64,000 bases of DNA from Bradyrhizobium ivorense (GTDB taxonomy: Bacteria; Pseudomonadota; Alphaproteobacteria; Rhizobiales; Xanthobacteraceae). How positions within the stretch are numbered: position 1 is the first letter of the stretch; each line of letters opens with the position of its first letter. The notes below the pieces were generated by a model. That model did no database searches. It was not told where the DNA came from and worked only from the letters and a program-made list of their open reading frames with translations. Of the stretch, positions 34,898-43,026 are shown piece after piece. The translations under genes were made by a program, and so were the position numbers. The stretch lies in NCBI RefSeq assembly GCF_900696085.1, contig NZ_CAADFC020000016.1:682001-746000 (forward strand), given 5' to 3'.

Positions 34898-37074
34898 GGC
34901 TCCGTCCTCGCCGCGCAGCCTCCGCCAGACGCACCTCGGTCTCCGAAGCCGCGGGCGCCACCGGCATCTTTGGGTACGCGCGGAATGGAAAACGAGAACG
35001 TTGCTCCCCGACCCTCATTCAGCGTAGCCCAAAGACGGCCACGATGGTTCTCAATGATTGACCGGCTGACGGACAGCCCGATTCCCATGCCCTCGTCCTT
35101 CGTCGTATAGAAAGCCTCGAACAGTCTGTCCACAAGGGCCGGATCAAATCCGGATCCCGAATCTTGGATACTCAACCGGACCGCACCGTCGCCGTCGCGT
35201 TCCGTCCTGATTGTCAATTCCCTCGCGCGATCGTCGGTCATGCTCATCGCATCCGTCGCGTTGTGCAACAAGTTCAGAATCACCTGTTGCAGCTGCACGC
35301 GGTCGCCCGCCACAAGGGGAAGATCTTCGACAAACTCAGTCCGCAAAACGACGCCGTCGCGATCAAACTTGTTCAGCGATAAGGCGATCACCTCGCGGAT
35401 CGCCTCGTGCAAGTCCACGGCTCCGGCTACCGGCGCCTTGCGGTTAAAGAGCGCTCGCAGCCGCGCGATGATCTCGGACGCGCGACGGCCATCGCGGATC
35501 GTACGCCGGACCGTTTCGCGGGCACCGGCGAGATTTGGAGGATCCGCGGTCAACATTCGCAGGCAGGTGCTGGAATTGGTAACGATGCCCGATAGCGGCT
35601 GGCTTATTTCATGCGCGATGGATGCGGTAAGCTCTCCTATCGTCATGACGCGCGTCATGTGGGCCAGCTTCGCCTGGGTCTCGCGCAGCTCTTCCTCGGC
35701 GCGCTTGCGATCCTCGATCTGAATATTGATGCCAAACCACTTGATGACGTTGTCGGTTCGGTCACGCAGCGGGTTGGCCCGAAATAGGAACCACCGATAC
35801 GTGCCGTCAAAGCGGCGCAGCCGTGCTTCCGCCTCTCCAGGCTGGCGAGACGCCATGATCGATTTCCATGCCCGAGTCAACGCGTTCAGATCGTCCGGAT
35901 GAACCGCAGCAGTCCAGCCCCAATCCCTCATCTGCTCGGAAGTACGGTTCACGTATTCAAGATAGTGCTGATTGAAGAATTCGGCGGAGCCGTCCGGCCG
36001 CGCCGACCATACAGCCGCGGGAATCGTGTTGATGATTACGTTCAGATTACGCTCACTTGCACGCAGCGCTTCCTCGGCGCGCTTACGATCTTCGATGTCG
36101 ATCAGCAACACGCACCACCGTACGATCTGTCCATTACCGTCTCTCAGAGGAAAGCCGCGCACATGGAACCAGCGATAGACGCCATCGCTGCGGCGGTGTC
36201 TGCTTTCGATCTCGTAGGATTCGCCAGCCTCGACTGCCTTCGCCCAAGTCTCTATCGAAGGGGCAAGATCGTCTGGATGAACCGCATCATTGGCCGTCCA
36301 GCGCTGCAATTCCTCTAACGTCTTCCCGAAATACTCCAGAACAGGACGATTGACCGCCTCGACCCTGCCATCCGCCGTCATGATCGCGATCGGCGCGGGA
36401 ACCGCATCCGCGACCATCTGGATGTCGATATCCCGAATGCGACGGGCTTCTTCCAATCTTTTGTGCGCGGCGATCTCGGCCTCCAGCTCCTGATTTTTGT
36501 TAAACAGCTCCTTTGCACGGCGCGCCAGCCGTCGATCGATGATCGCGGCGATCCGTTGTCGTTTTCCGAATCGGCGAGCCGCCTGCAGGGCAATTGTCAT
36601 CTGATTGGCCGCTATGGAGAGACGAAGCCTCTCCGTCTCGCCAGGAAAATCGGGGCGGCGCGATGCGGCGACCAGAACTCCGAGCTCGCTATGCAGACCT
36701 ATTGGAAATGCTGTGACGGATACTGTCCTGTCACCGATCGCAATTTGGGAAACCGACGACCATTTCCGCACGTCGAGATCTGGCGAATCGCTAAGGATCG
36801 CTAAGATGTCCCGCGGCAGGCTCACCGCGCCCTGCAATTGCTCGCCCCGGCCGATGTCGATCGGCGCAGAACTGATCGGATGCTTGAGGCGCAGGTGAAG
36901 AAGATCCAGCTGGAGCGCATTCAGGAGCATGTCCAGTAGATCCGACAGTACTTGTGATAGAGCACCAACACGCCAGACCTCGGGGCGACTGAGCACGTCG
37001 AACAGTTCGTCGGCGCGCCACTGAAGACGCTCGCTTTCGGTTGCGGACTTGTCGTTGGTCAGCCCATATCGCAT
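34894..37074 (-). CDS. PAS sensor histidine kinase
   Basis: A 726-residue soluble kinase. An N-terminal GAF-like region (to about 190) precedes a coiled coil (AKELFNKNQELEAEIAAHKR), two PAS domains with PAC motifs (DGVYRWFHVRGFPLRDGNG; FDGTYRWFLFRANPLRDRTD), and a transmitter with SIAHEISQPLSGIV, NLLHNATDAMS, and GMGIGLSVSRSI. The transmitter is nearly the twin of that in the 27810 gene, so they may share partner regulators. It heads the operon with the receiver and FixJ-like genes. Confidence 0.92.
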   Translation of the reverse strand: MRYGLTNDKSATESERLQWRADELFDVLSRPEVWRVGALSQVLSDLLDMLLNALQLDLLHLRLKHPISSAPIDIGRGEQLQGAVSLPRDILAILSDSPDLDVRKWSSVSQIAIGDRTVSVTAFPIGLHSELGVLVAASRRPDFPGETERLRLSIAANQMTIALQAARRFGKRQRIAAIIDRRLARRAKELFNKNQELEAEIAAHKRLEEARRIRDIDIQMVADAVPAPIAIMTADGRVEAVNRPVLEYFGKTLEELQRWTANDAVHPDDLAPSIETWAKAVEAGESYEIESRHRRSDGVYRWFHVRGFPLRDGNGQIVRWCVLLIDIEDRKRAEEALRASERNLNVIINTIPAAVWSARPDGSAEFFNQHYLEYVNRTSEQMRDWGWTAAVHPDDLNALTRAWKSIMASRQPGEAEARLRRFDGTYRWFLFRANPLRDRTDNVIKWFGINIQIEDRKRAEEELRETQAKLAHMTRVMTIGELTASIAHEISQPLSGIVTNSSTCLRMLTADPPNLAGARETVRRTIRDGRRASEIIARLRALFNRKAPVAGAVDLHEAIREVIALSLNKFDRDGVVLRTEFVEDLPLVAGDRVQLQQVILNLLHNATDAMSMTDDRARELTIRTERDGDGAVRLSIQDSGSGFDPALVDRLFEAFYTTKDEGMGIGLSVSRSIIENHRGRLWATLNEGRGATFSFSIPRVPKDAGGARGFGDRGASGGGCAARTEP

Positions 37075-37769
37075 TGCCGAACTAGACCGCCCGGGCCACT
37101 ATTCGCGATCGCTTAACAACAATCGCCGCAATTGCTCGCGCTGTTCACCGACTGGCGAGATCCGTCCAGCAGCCACATCGGAAGTGCATGCTATCACCAA
37201 AATAGAAAGATGATTTCTTCATGGTTTCTGGCTGGCTGCGCATGCTTTTGGCCGGTTGCGAGTCACAAGCGAGTGGAGATCGTCATGGCATCTGCGGTCA
37301 TATAGACGTTCCTTTTCAATGGAGGTCTATTGTACCTTGGTGTCGATTTCCGCACATGGCGGGACGACGATTCCATCGGACGACAGACCGGAGCAATATC
37401 GCCATGCCGAGCACGGCACATTGATATGGCTCACAGAGTGCGCTGCGATCGGCATTAGCGTAGCAACAAATCAGCTGAGCAATCGGCCGCGTCTTTCCCG
37501 GCCGGTGCATCAATCGGCTTACCGATCTGCGGGGTAATCCGATGGTATTGCCGACACCATGGTTCAATGGAAGCCCGATGGTGATCGCTGCAAGTCTGGG
37601 CGTACTGGACTACGCACGAACTAGAACCCGGAGCGCCACAACGGTCCATGTCCGTGGCGAAGATATCACGACCCATCGCCGCCCGTCACGCGACGCAGAC
37701 GCTTAACGCCCGGCGCATTTCCGCAGCAGGATTTGTGAAATCTGGGTACCGATCACAGGAGGACAGCCG
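37075..37769. promoter_or_regulatory. 695-bp divergent control region with motif copies c and d
   Basis: No gene is credible here. Copy c (37327-37345, plus strand) fits CYATTGNACYWWGGTRTCG and lies 253 bases upstream of the minus-strand PAS kinase. Copy d (37539-37570, minus strand) lies 200 bases upstream of the plus-strand CMD gene and is the best match to copy a. Each copy is on the strand opposite to its presumed target. Confidence 0.45.
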
Positions 37770-38333
37770 ATGCGATTACCGATCATTGCTCCCGAACACC
37801 TCACCTTGGAGCAGAAGTCCTTAGCGGCCGACATGAAGGAGGAGATCGCCAAATACTACCAGGGCTTCTCGAACATCCGCGACGATGGCGCTCTGATGGG
37901 CCCCTGGAATCCCTGGTTGCACGAGCCGAAGTTCGGCAAGCCGATTTGGGACCTGGCGAAGGCGATGGCGGTAAACCCTTCCGTTCCGGCCGGGGTTCGC
38001 GAAATCGCGATCCTGGTGACAGGCACGCACTTCAAGGCGCCGTACGAACTCTACGCTCATGTGCGCATGGCGGAAAGAAGCGGGCTGTCCGACGCGAAGC
38101 TCACAACGATCGTGTCCGGCCAGCGGCCGGTGGATCTGACCAGGCAGGAGGCGGTCGCCTACGATTTCGCATCTGCGCTAGTTTCCGGAGGGATCTTGCC
38201 CGAGCTGACCTACAAGGCCGCAGTGGAGCAGTTCGGCGCTCAGGGGGCTGCGGAGTTGTCCTATTTCATCGGCTTCTATTGCATGGTGTCGGTTACGCTC
38301 AACACGTTCGACGTCCCGGTTCCGGAGAGTTGA
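37770..38333 (+). CDS. Carboxymuconolactone decarboxylase-family protein, copy 2
   Basis: A 187-residue paralogue of the 25403 gene (31 differences, none shifting the length). Conserved landmarks are PWNPWLHEPKFGKPIWDL and VAYDFASALVSGGILPELTY. No CxxC. ATG is preceded by ACAGGAGGACAGCC. It stands alone, 244 bases before the keto-acid decarboxylase on the same strand, and downstream of motif copy d. Confidence 0.85.
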   Translation: MRLPIIAPEHLTLEQKSLAADMKEEIAKYYQGFSNIRDDGALMGPWNPWLHEPKFGKPIWDLAKAMAVNPSVPAGVREIAILVTGTHFKAPYELYAHVRMAERSGLSDAKLTTIVSGQRPVDLTRQEAVAYDFASALVSGGILPELTYKAAVEQFGAQGAAELSYFIGFYCMVSVTLNTFDVPVPES

Positions 38334-38577
38334 CTAGCCCGGAACGCTCTCTCGTCGGCGATCAGGTTGTGCCATTGGCGGGCCTGATCGTCGAGAAACC
38401 CTCCTTTGCCAACTAAGACCCAGACCACGACCGTGCGCGGTGCATCAACGTTCCCTGTCGGAAGTTGATCGTTGACGTCCTGCACTCTCGATTCACACGG
38501 GCTTCCTGCCTCTGCGTTGGGAGCCCTTCCCCCTTCGACGGCAATTGCTTTCACAGCGGCGCTATGGAGTTTGCTCA

Positions 38578-40227
38578 ATGTCAACGACGGTCGTTCAGCA
38601 CGTCCTCTCGCGGTTGCGCGACGTCGGTATTACCGACGTTTTCGGTGTTCCAGGCGATTTCTCCTTCCCGCTCAACGACACCGTCGATGCTGCCAGCGGA
38701 ATGCGCTGGATTGGCTGTGCCAACGAGCTCAATGCCGCTTATGCCGCAGATGGCTATGCGAGGGTCAAAGGTGCCGGCGCTGTCTGCACCACTTTTGGCG
38801 TGGGTGAATTGAGCGCGCTGAACGCCGTCGCCGGCGCCTACGCCGAACAACTCCCGGTCTTTCATCTGGTGGGAACGCCACCGATAGCCGCGCAGGCCGC
38901 ACGAATCTTATCGCACCACACGCTGGGCAATGGCGACTTCAATCTCTTCCAGCGCATGAGCGAACCTATCGTGTGCGCAAGCGCGGTGATGACGCCACAG
39001 AATGTGGCGTATGAAACTGAACGACTCATTCATGCTGCATTCTACCATCTCCGTCCTGTCTACATGGCGTTTCCCGCGGACTTGGCCACCCGACCGGCTT
39101 TGGGACGCGCGAAGCCGGTTGACGGCCCGGAAAGCGACGCCCTTTTCCTCGAACAAGTCGTTGAGAACATCCTCTCGGCCCTTGGCCGGGCGAGGACTGC
39201 CTGCATCCTACCTGGCTTTCTAGTGGCGCGCAGCCGTTTGGAAGCGTCGATGCAGGCCGTGATCGATTCATCCGGGCTGCCCTTCGCGACGATGCTGCTC
39301 GATAAATCCGTGCTCGATGAAAGCCAGCCAGGCTACATCGGCATGTATGCCGGCCGATTGCTGGATGAGGATGTGTGTCAGTTTGTCGAGAGCTGCGATG
39401 TTGTGCTCGCCGTGGGGGTCGTGTTCAGCGACCTGAATACAGGGGCGTTCACGGCCCATCTCGATCCCGCGCGACTGATTTCGATCGGTCTGCATCAGGT
39501 GACGCTGCGGGGTCGAACATACCATGGCATCGAAATGGCTGACGTTCTCACTCTTCTCTCGAAACGTCTGACCAGGCGGCGGCAACCAGCTTGCGTTCGC
39601 GCCACGTCCGTCCGAGCAGCAAGTGGCGATGACTCGGCTCCGATCACGGCGGCCGCGCTATACCCTCGCTGGAACATGTTCATCCGTCCCAACGACATCG
39701 TGGTGGCCGAAACCAGCACCGTGTCAATGGGTCTTGGCTTTGCTCGACTGCCGAGAGGAGCGACCTTCTACAACCAAGCGCTCTGGGGCTCGATCGGCTG
39801 GGCCACGCCAGCCGCGCTCGGTGCCGCAGTTGCCGCACCTGGCTCTCGCGTGCTGCTCATCACCGGAGAGGGCTCTCATCAATTCACTGCGCAGGAAATC
39901 GGCCAATTCGGCCGTCTCGGCCTGAAGCCGGTGATCTTTGTGCTGAACAATGGCGGGTACACGCTGGAGCGCCTGCTCTGCGGCGATCCTGGTGCCTCCT
40001 ACAATGACATCGCACCATGGCGCTACGCCGAATTGCCGCGAGTGCTAGGCTGTGACGGTTGGATGACTTCGCGAGTCGCGACCTGCGGTGAGCTCGACCA
40101 GGCGCTCAAGCGCGCCAACAGTGCCGAAGGCGGAGTCTACATCGAAGTGGTGACAGCTCCGGATGAAGCGCCACCATTTCCGCTGCGACTGAGAGACGCG
40201 GCGACAAGGCTGTATCGACCAGACTGA
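38578..40227 (+). CDS. ThDP-dependent 2-keto-acid decarboxylase (IPDC/PDC-like)
   Basis: A 549-residue thiamine diphosphate enzyme. The catalytic Glu50 lies in CANELNAAYAADGYAR, and HHTLGNGDFNLF is the family His-His region. The ThDP/Mg motif is GEGSHQFTAQEIGQF followed by LNNGGYTLE, so the usual metal-binding GDG reads GEG. Indolepyruvate, phenylpyruvate and pyruvate decarboxylases share this layout and cannot be told apart by eye. ATG 38578 has GGAG upstream; an earlier in-frame start lacks similarity. If the substrate is indole-3-pyruvate, it would feed auxin synthesis. Confidence 0.85.
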   Translation: MSTTVVQHVLSRLRDVGITDVFGVPGDFSFPLNDTVDAASGMRWIGCANELNAAYAADGYARVKGAGAVCTTFGVGELSALNAVAGAYAEQLPVFHLVGTPPIAAQAARILSHHTLGNGDFNLFQRMSEPIVCASAVMTPQNVAYETERLIHAAFYHLRPVYMAFPADLATRPALGRAKPVDGPESDALFLEQVVENILSALGRARTACILPGFLVARSRLEASMQAVIDSSGLPFATMLLDKSVLDESQPGYIGMYAGRLLDEDVCQFVESCDVVLAVGVVFSDLNTGAFTAHLDPARLISIGLHQVTLRGRTYHGIEMADVLTLLSKRLTRRRQPACVRATSVRAASGDDSAPITAAALYPRWNMFIRPNDIVVAETSTVSMGLGFARLPRGATFYNQALWGSIGWATPAALGAAVAAPGSRVLLITGEGSHQFTAQEIGQFGRLGLKPVIFVLNNGGYTLERLLCGDPGASYNDIAPWRYAELPRVLGCDGWMTSRVATCGELDQALKRANSAEGGVYIEVVTAPDEAPPFPLRLRDAATRLYRPD

Positions 40228-40699
40228 CGTCAGCCAACTTGCTCGGAATGCTGCTGAAAGCACTCCCCGGCCTCGATCGTGTGGCAATGTGGGTTTATGG
40301 TGCGCTCGGAGGGCGTTCGCATTTGCTGGGGTTTCAACGGCTTGTGCCGACGACGAGGATCGAAAGGGTCGTTTCAGGCTCAAAGGGGCCTTTCAGCTCC
40401 GTTAGCCGGTCCAACTTCGCACGTGAAGCAAATGAACGCAAAAAGGGCAGACGCGAAGGGCTTGGCCTTGACGGCATGGGACCGCAGGTCCCCAAAACAA
40501 TCGAAAGGAAGTCAGCCGAAGGCTGTCCTGCTGACCTTGCGCGAGGGATCGTCACCAGACCGCGGGGACGCTGCAAAGCCTTGGCGAAGCAGCGGCTCCG
40601 GGAGCGCAGCGAGTAGTTCCTGGTACGGCGTGGCGGCACGCGCTTTACCAATCCGCAAGATTCTTGACGGCCGAGTCGTTCGCTGGATATGCTTACACT
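40228..40699. other. Intergenic, left flank of the ubiquitin-like operon
   Basis: No conserved frame is recognisable. Small inverted repeats occur (GGGACC-GCA-GGTCCC at about 40480; CAGCC-GAA-GGCTG at about 40515). The stretch may contain the cassette border and the promoter of the XRE gene (a TATGCTTACACT tract lies just before its GTG). Confidence 0.4.
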
Positions 40700-41053
40700 G
40701 TGAAAACGCTTGGCCAAAAAATCCGCGAACGCCGCGAAGAGCTCGACCTCTCGCTCCGTGAATTCGCGAAGAAGCTCAATTGCTCGCCCCCATTCATCTC
40801 CGACGTGGAGCACGGACGGCGCTTTCCGTCCGAGCCAATGCTGGAGGAGATGGCGCGCCTGCTGAAGCTCGATGTCGCGGAAATCAAGCGGCATGACCAG
40901 CGCGCGCCGCTTGATGAAATCAAACGCATGACTGAGCAGGACCCCGGCTACGCCTTCGCATTCCGCACTCTCGTCGATAAGAAGCTGACGCCGGAACAAC
41001 TTCTCGAGCTCGTCAATAGGAGCAAGCCTTCACCCAAAGGAGGCAAGAAATGA
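40700..41053 (+). CDS. XRE-family regulator of ubiquitin-like operon
   Basis: A 117-residue protein with an N-terminal XRE HTH (LGQKIRERREELDLSLREFA; CSPPFISDVEHGRRFPS) and a helical C-terminal half. I chose the GTG at 40700 because conserved HTH sequence starts directly after it; a TTG at 40664 is the alternative. There is no strong Shine-Dalgarno, so the transcript may be nearly leaderless. Its stop overlaps the protease ATG. An XRE-ImmA pair resembles the ImmR/ImmA switch of integrative elements, in which the protease cleaves the repressor. Confidence 0.88.
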   Translation: MKTLGQKIRERREELDLSLREFAKKLNCSPPFISDVEHGRRFPSEPMLEEMARLLKLDVAEIKRHDQRAPLDEIKRMTEQDPGYAFAFRTLVDKKLTPEQLLELVNRSKPSPKGGKK

Positions 41054-41748
41054 GGACGTACCGGACGAACCGGGGGCCGTTCGCAGCCCGCCCTTTCTAT
41101 AAGCCCGCGGAGATCGATCGCATCTGCGGCGACGCTTTGAAAGCCGCGGGGCTGATGCCCGACACGCCCGAAGCCGTCAGGGTCGAACGGTTCGTCGAAA
41201 AGCACTTCAAGATCTCACCGCGATACGAGGCGCTTCCCGACGGTGTGCTCGGCTATACATCGTTCGGGCCGAAGGGGGTCACGGGCATCGTGATCACGAC
41301 GGCGCTGGATGAGGAAGGCGGCAGCGTCTCCGAGCGCCGCATCCGGACGACGCTCGCCCACGAGGCGGGGCACGGCCTGCTTCATACGCATCTCTTCGCC
41401 CTCGGCGAGAAGCCGCCGAAATTGTTCGAGGACGGAAGCGACCGGCCTGAAATTCTCTGCCGGGATGTTCACGGCACGGCGCACGAATCGCGCTACGACG
41501 GGCGCTGGTGGGAATTCCAGGCGAATCGGGCGATCGGCGGTCTGTTGATGCCGCGCGGTCTCGTTATCAAGGCGGCGGCCCCCTTTTGCGAGGAACGCGG
41601 CGGGCTGGGCCTGCCCACCCTCAAGGAGGACGAGCGGGAGCGCGCCGCCCGCGAACTGGCTGAAATCTTTGACGTAAATCCTGCCGTGGCCCGTATCCGG
41701 CTCGATGATCTTTTCGCCCGCCCAGAGAATGGTCAGCTGACCCTTTAA
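41050..41748 (+). CDS. ImmA/IrrE-family metallopeptidase
   Basis: A 232-residue protein with the zinc-protease motif HEAGH (residues 104-108; context LAHEAGHGLLH) and a following WWEFQANRAIGGLLMP, where the third ligand Glu lies in the E-xx-AN type segment of the family. It overlaps the XRE stop (ATGA) and ends 95 bases before the UBL start. Family members cleave XRE repressors or sense stress. Predicted function here is relief of repression of the UBL operon; that is inference. Confidence 0.88.
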   Translation: MRTYRTNRGPFAARPFYKPAEIDRICGDALKAAGLMPDTPEAVRVERFVEKHFKISPRYEALPDGVLGYTSFGPKGVTGIVITTALDEEGGSVSERRIRTTLAHEAGHGLLHTHLFALGEKPPKLFEDGSDRPEILCRDVHGTAHESRYDGRWWEFQANRAIGGLLMPRGLVIKAAAPFCEERGGLGLPTLKEDERERAARELAEIFDVNPAVARIRLDDLFARPENGQLTL

Positions 41749-41753
41749 TTTTT

Positions 41754-41783
41754 TTGACAGACGTGTTAGCTATATAAGCTAAC
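41754..41783 (+). promoter_or_regulatory. Promoter with palindromic operator for UBL operon
   Basis: TTGACA (41754-41759) is followed closely by GTTAGCTATATAAGCTAAC (41765-41783), a perfect 7-bp inverted repeat with a 5-base ATATA spacer. The repeat would cover the space between -35 and -10 elements, a typical repressor position. A clear -10 hexamer at 17-bp spacing is not evident. The likely binder is the XRE protein encoded at 40700. Confidence 0.6.
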
Positions 41784-41843
41784 GTTGGCATACAGTCCAG
41801 CGGAGGCATCTGGATCGGCGCTAGAGCCGGGAAAGGAACTAAT

Positions 41844-42107
41844 ATGCAGAGCGAAACTATGAGTCAGGCGATGGCGAAACCCGATAAGGGACCGAAGTAC
41901 ATTCTCAACATCGAAGGGGAGGAATTTCCCTGGGAGGAGGACACGATCACGACCGAGCAGATTGCCGAGTTGGGCGGCTGGGACATCTCGCAAGGCGTGA
42001 TCGAGGTCGACCAGCACAACGTCGAACGGACGCTTGCACCGGGCGAGGTCATCGCGATCAAGCCGGGCCAGGGATTCGGCAAGAAGCACCGCTGGAAGCG
42101 TGGCTGA
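41844..42107 (+). CDS. Ubiquitin-like protein (multiubiquitin-type domain)
   Basis: An 87-residue protein with one beta-grasp-like domain: YILNIEGEEFPWEEDTITTE, IAELGGWDISQGVIEVDQ, ERTLAPGEVIAIKPG, ending KKHRWKRG. The chain stops at a single Gly after Arg, so no processing tail follows. The layout matches the Multi_ubiq family, but with one domain instead of several. RBS AAGGA precedes the ATG. It is the putative modifier whose C-terminal Gly would be adenylated by the E1 at 43023. Confidence 0.85.
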   Translation: MQSETMSQAMAKPDKGPKYILNIEGEEFPWEEDTITTEQIAELGGWDISQGVIEVDQHNVERTLAPGEVIAIKPGQGFGKKHRWKRG

Positions 42108-42514
42108 TGCGCGCGCGTATCAGCCACGAACTGGCCCTGCTGCGCCGCCACTTCGGCGACGTCGAGCACGCGGAATCGAACGGGGAAGACTGGTTCAGGA
42201 TTCCCCGTTACGTGCTGCCCGAAGGCTGGCGCATCGGCGACAAGGCGGTGAGCGAGCTGCCGGTCTGTTTTCTGATCAAGGGCAACTACCCCGGCGATGC
42301 GCCTTACGGATTTCTCACGCCCGCCGGACTGAATTTCAAAGGCGCCGCTCCGAATAACACGGGCGCTCCACCGTCGCCGCCGCCCTTCTCCGGCGAGTGG
42401 CTGCATTTCTCGTGGTCGGTGGAGAATTGGTCAGCAACCGCCGACATGGGCAAGGGCTCGAACCTGCTCGCGTGGGTGCGGAGTTTCATGGTGCGATTGC
42501 AGGAGGGAGCATGA
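42107..42514 (+). CDS. E2-like (UBC fold) protein without catalytic Cys
   Basis: A 135-residue protein of the prokaryotic E2 family E type. The UBC-like strand/YP region is FLIKGNYPGDAPYGFLTP, and the C-terminal helix is SNLLAWVRSFMVRLQE after a SWSVENW segment. Its only cysteine is C54, in the strand before YPG; none is found where an E2 active-site Cys would lie. So it is probably a scaffold or uses another mechanism. The ATG overlaps the UBL stop by one base (TGATG). Confidence 0.82.
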   Translation: MRARISHELALLRRHFGDVEHAESNGEDWFRIPRYVLPEGWRIGDKAVSELPVCFLIKGNYPGDAPYGFLTPAGLNFKGAAPNNTGAPPSPPPFSGEWLHFSWSVENWSATADMGKGSNLLAWVRSFMVRLQEGA

Positions 42515-43026
42515 AGGCATTTTTGAAGTTGGAGAACGGCGCGCTCGATGATTTGATGGCGCACCTGCTGCCGTCTGGCTCCGAAGAAGAGCAAGCGGCG
42601 TTCCTGTTTGCCCGCGCCGTGCGCAGCGATCATCAGGTCACTTTTGAGGTCGCGGAAACGAAGAAGCTCGGTCCTGGCGACTTCATCGTGCAGCAGGACG
42701 ACTATCTAGAACTGGCCGATGAAACGCGCGCCGCGTTGATCAAGCGCGCGCACGATATCGACATGTCGCTCGTGGAATTGCACTCGCATCCCGGCCCATG
42801 GCCCGCCGGCTTCTCTTACGCCGATCGCCTAGGGCTGCAGGAGACCGTGCCGCACATGTGGTGGCGGCTCAAGAAGCGTCCCTATCTCGCCATCGTCGTC
42901 GCGAAGTCCGGGTTCGACGCCCTGCTCTGGCTCGACAATCCGAACATCCCGCGTCCGCTGGACGGGATTGTCGAGGGCAGTCGCATGCTCAAACCGACCA
43001 ACTTTTCTCTGGGAGGCTGGGGATGA
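42511..43026 (+). CDS. JAB/MPN (Mov34) deubiquitinase-like metallopeptidase
   Basis: A 171-residue JAMM protein. Metal and catalytic residues are H91 and H93 (ELHSHPG), S102 and D105 (FSYAD); a glutamate near residue 27 could be the upstream JAMM Glu. The HSH-to-Ser gap is 8 residues, one more than in classic JAMM proteins. The ATG overlaps the E2 stop (ATGA) with AGGAGGG before it. It should process or remove the UBL; with a bare C-terminal Gly on the modifier, removal from targets is more likely. Confidence 0.88.
   Translation: MKAFLKLENGALDDLMAHLLPSGSEEEQAAFLFARAVRSDHQVTFEVAETKKLGPGDFIVQQDDYLELADETRAALIKRAHDIDMSLVELHSHPGPWPAGFSYADRLGLQETVPHMWWRLKKRPYLAIVVAKSGFDALLWLDNPNIPRPLDGIVEGSRMLKPTNFSLGGWG

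Noticed and set aside
38578..40227. Calling this indole-3-pyruvate decarboxylase and tying it to the aromatic cluster as an auxin cycle
   Set aside because: Substrate of neither the decarboxylase nor the Rieske enzyme can be read by eye, and they are 25 kb apart with different control motifs.
40470..40530. Small inverted repeats as an oriT or riboswitch
   Set aside because: Stems are only 5-6 bp, with no relaxase gene or known consensus nearby.
41754..41783. A precise sigma70 -10 box for the UBL promoter
   Set aside because: TATATA lies only 11 bases from TTGACA; no good hexamer at 16-18 bases, so I only claim the -35-like sequence and the palindrome.
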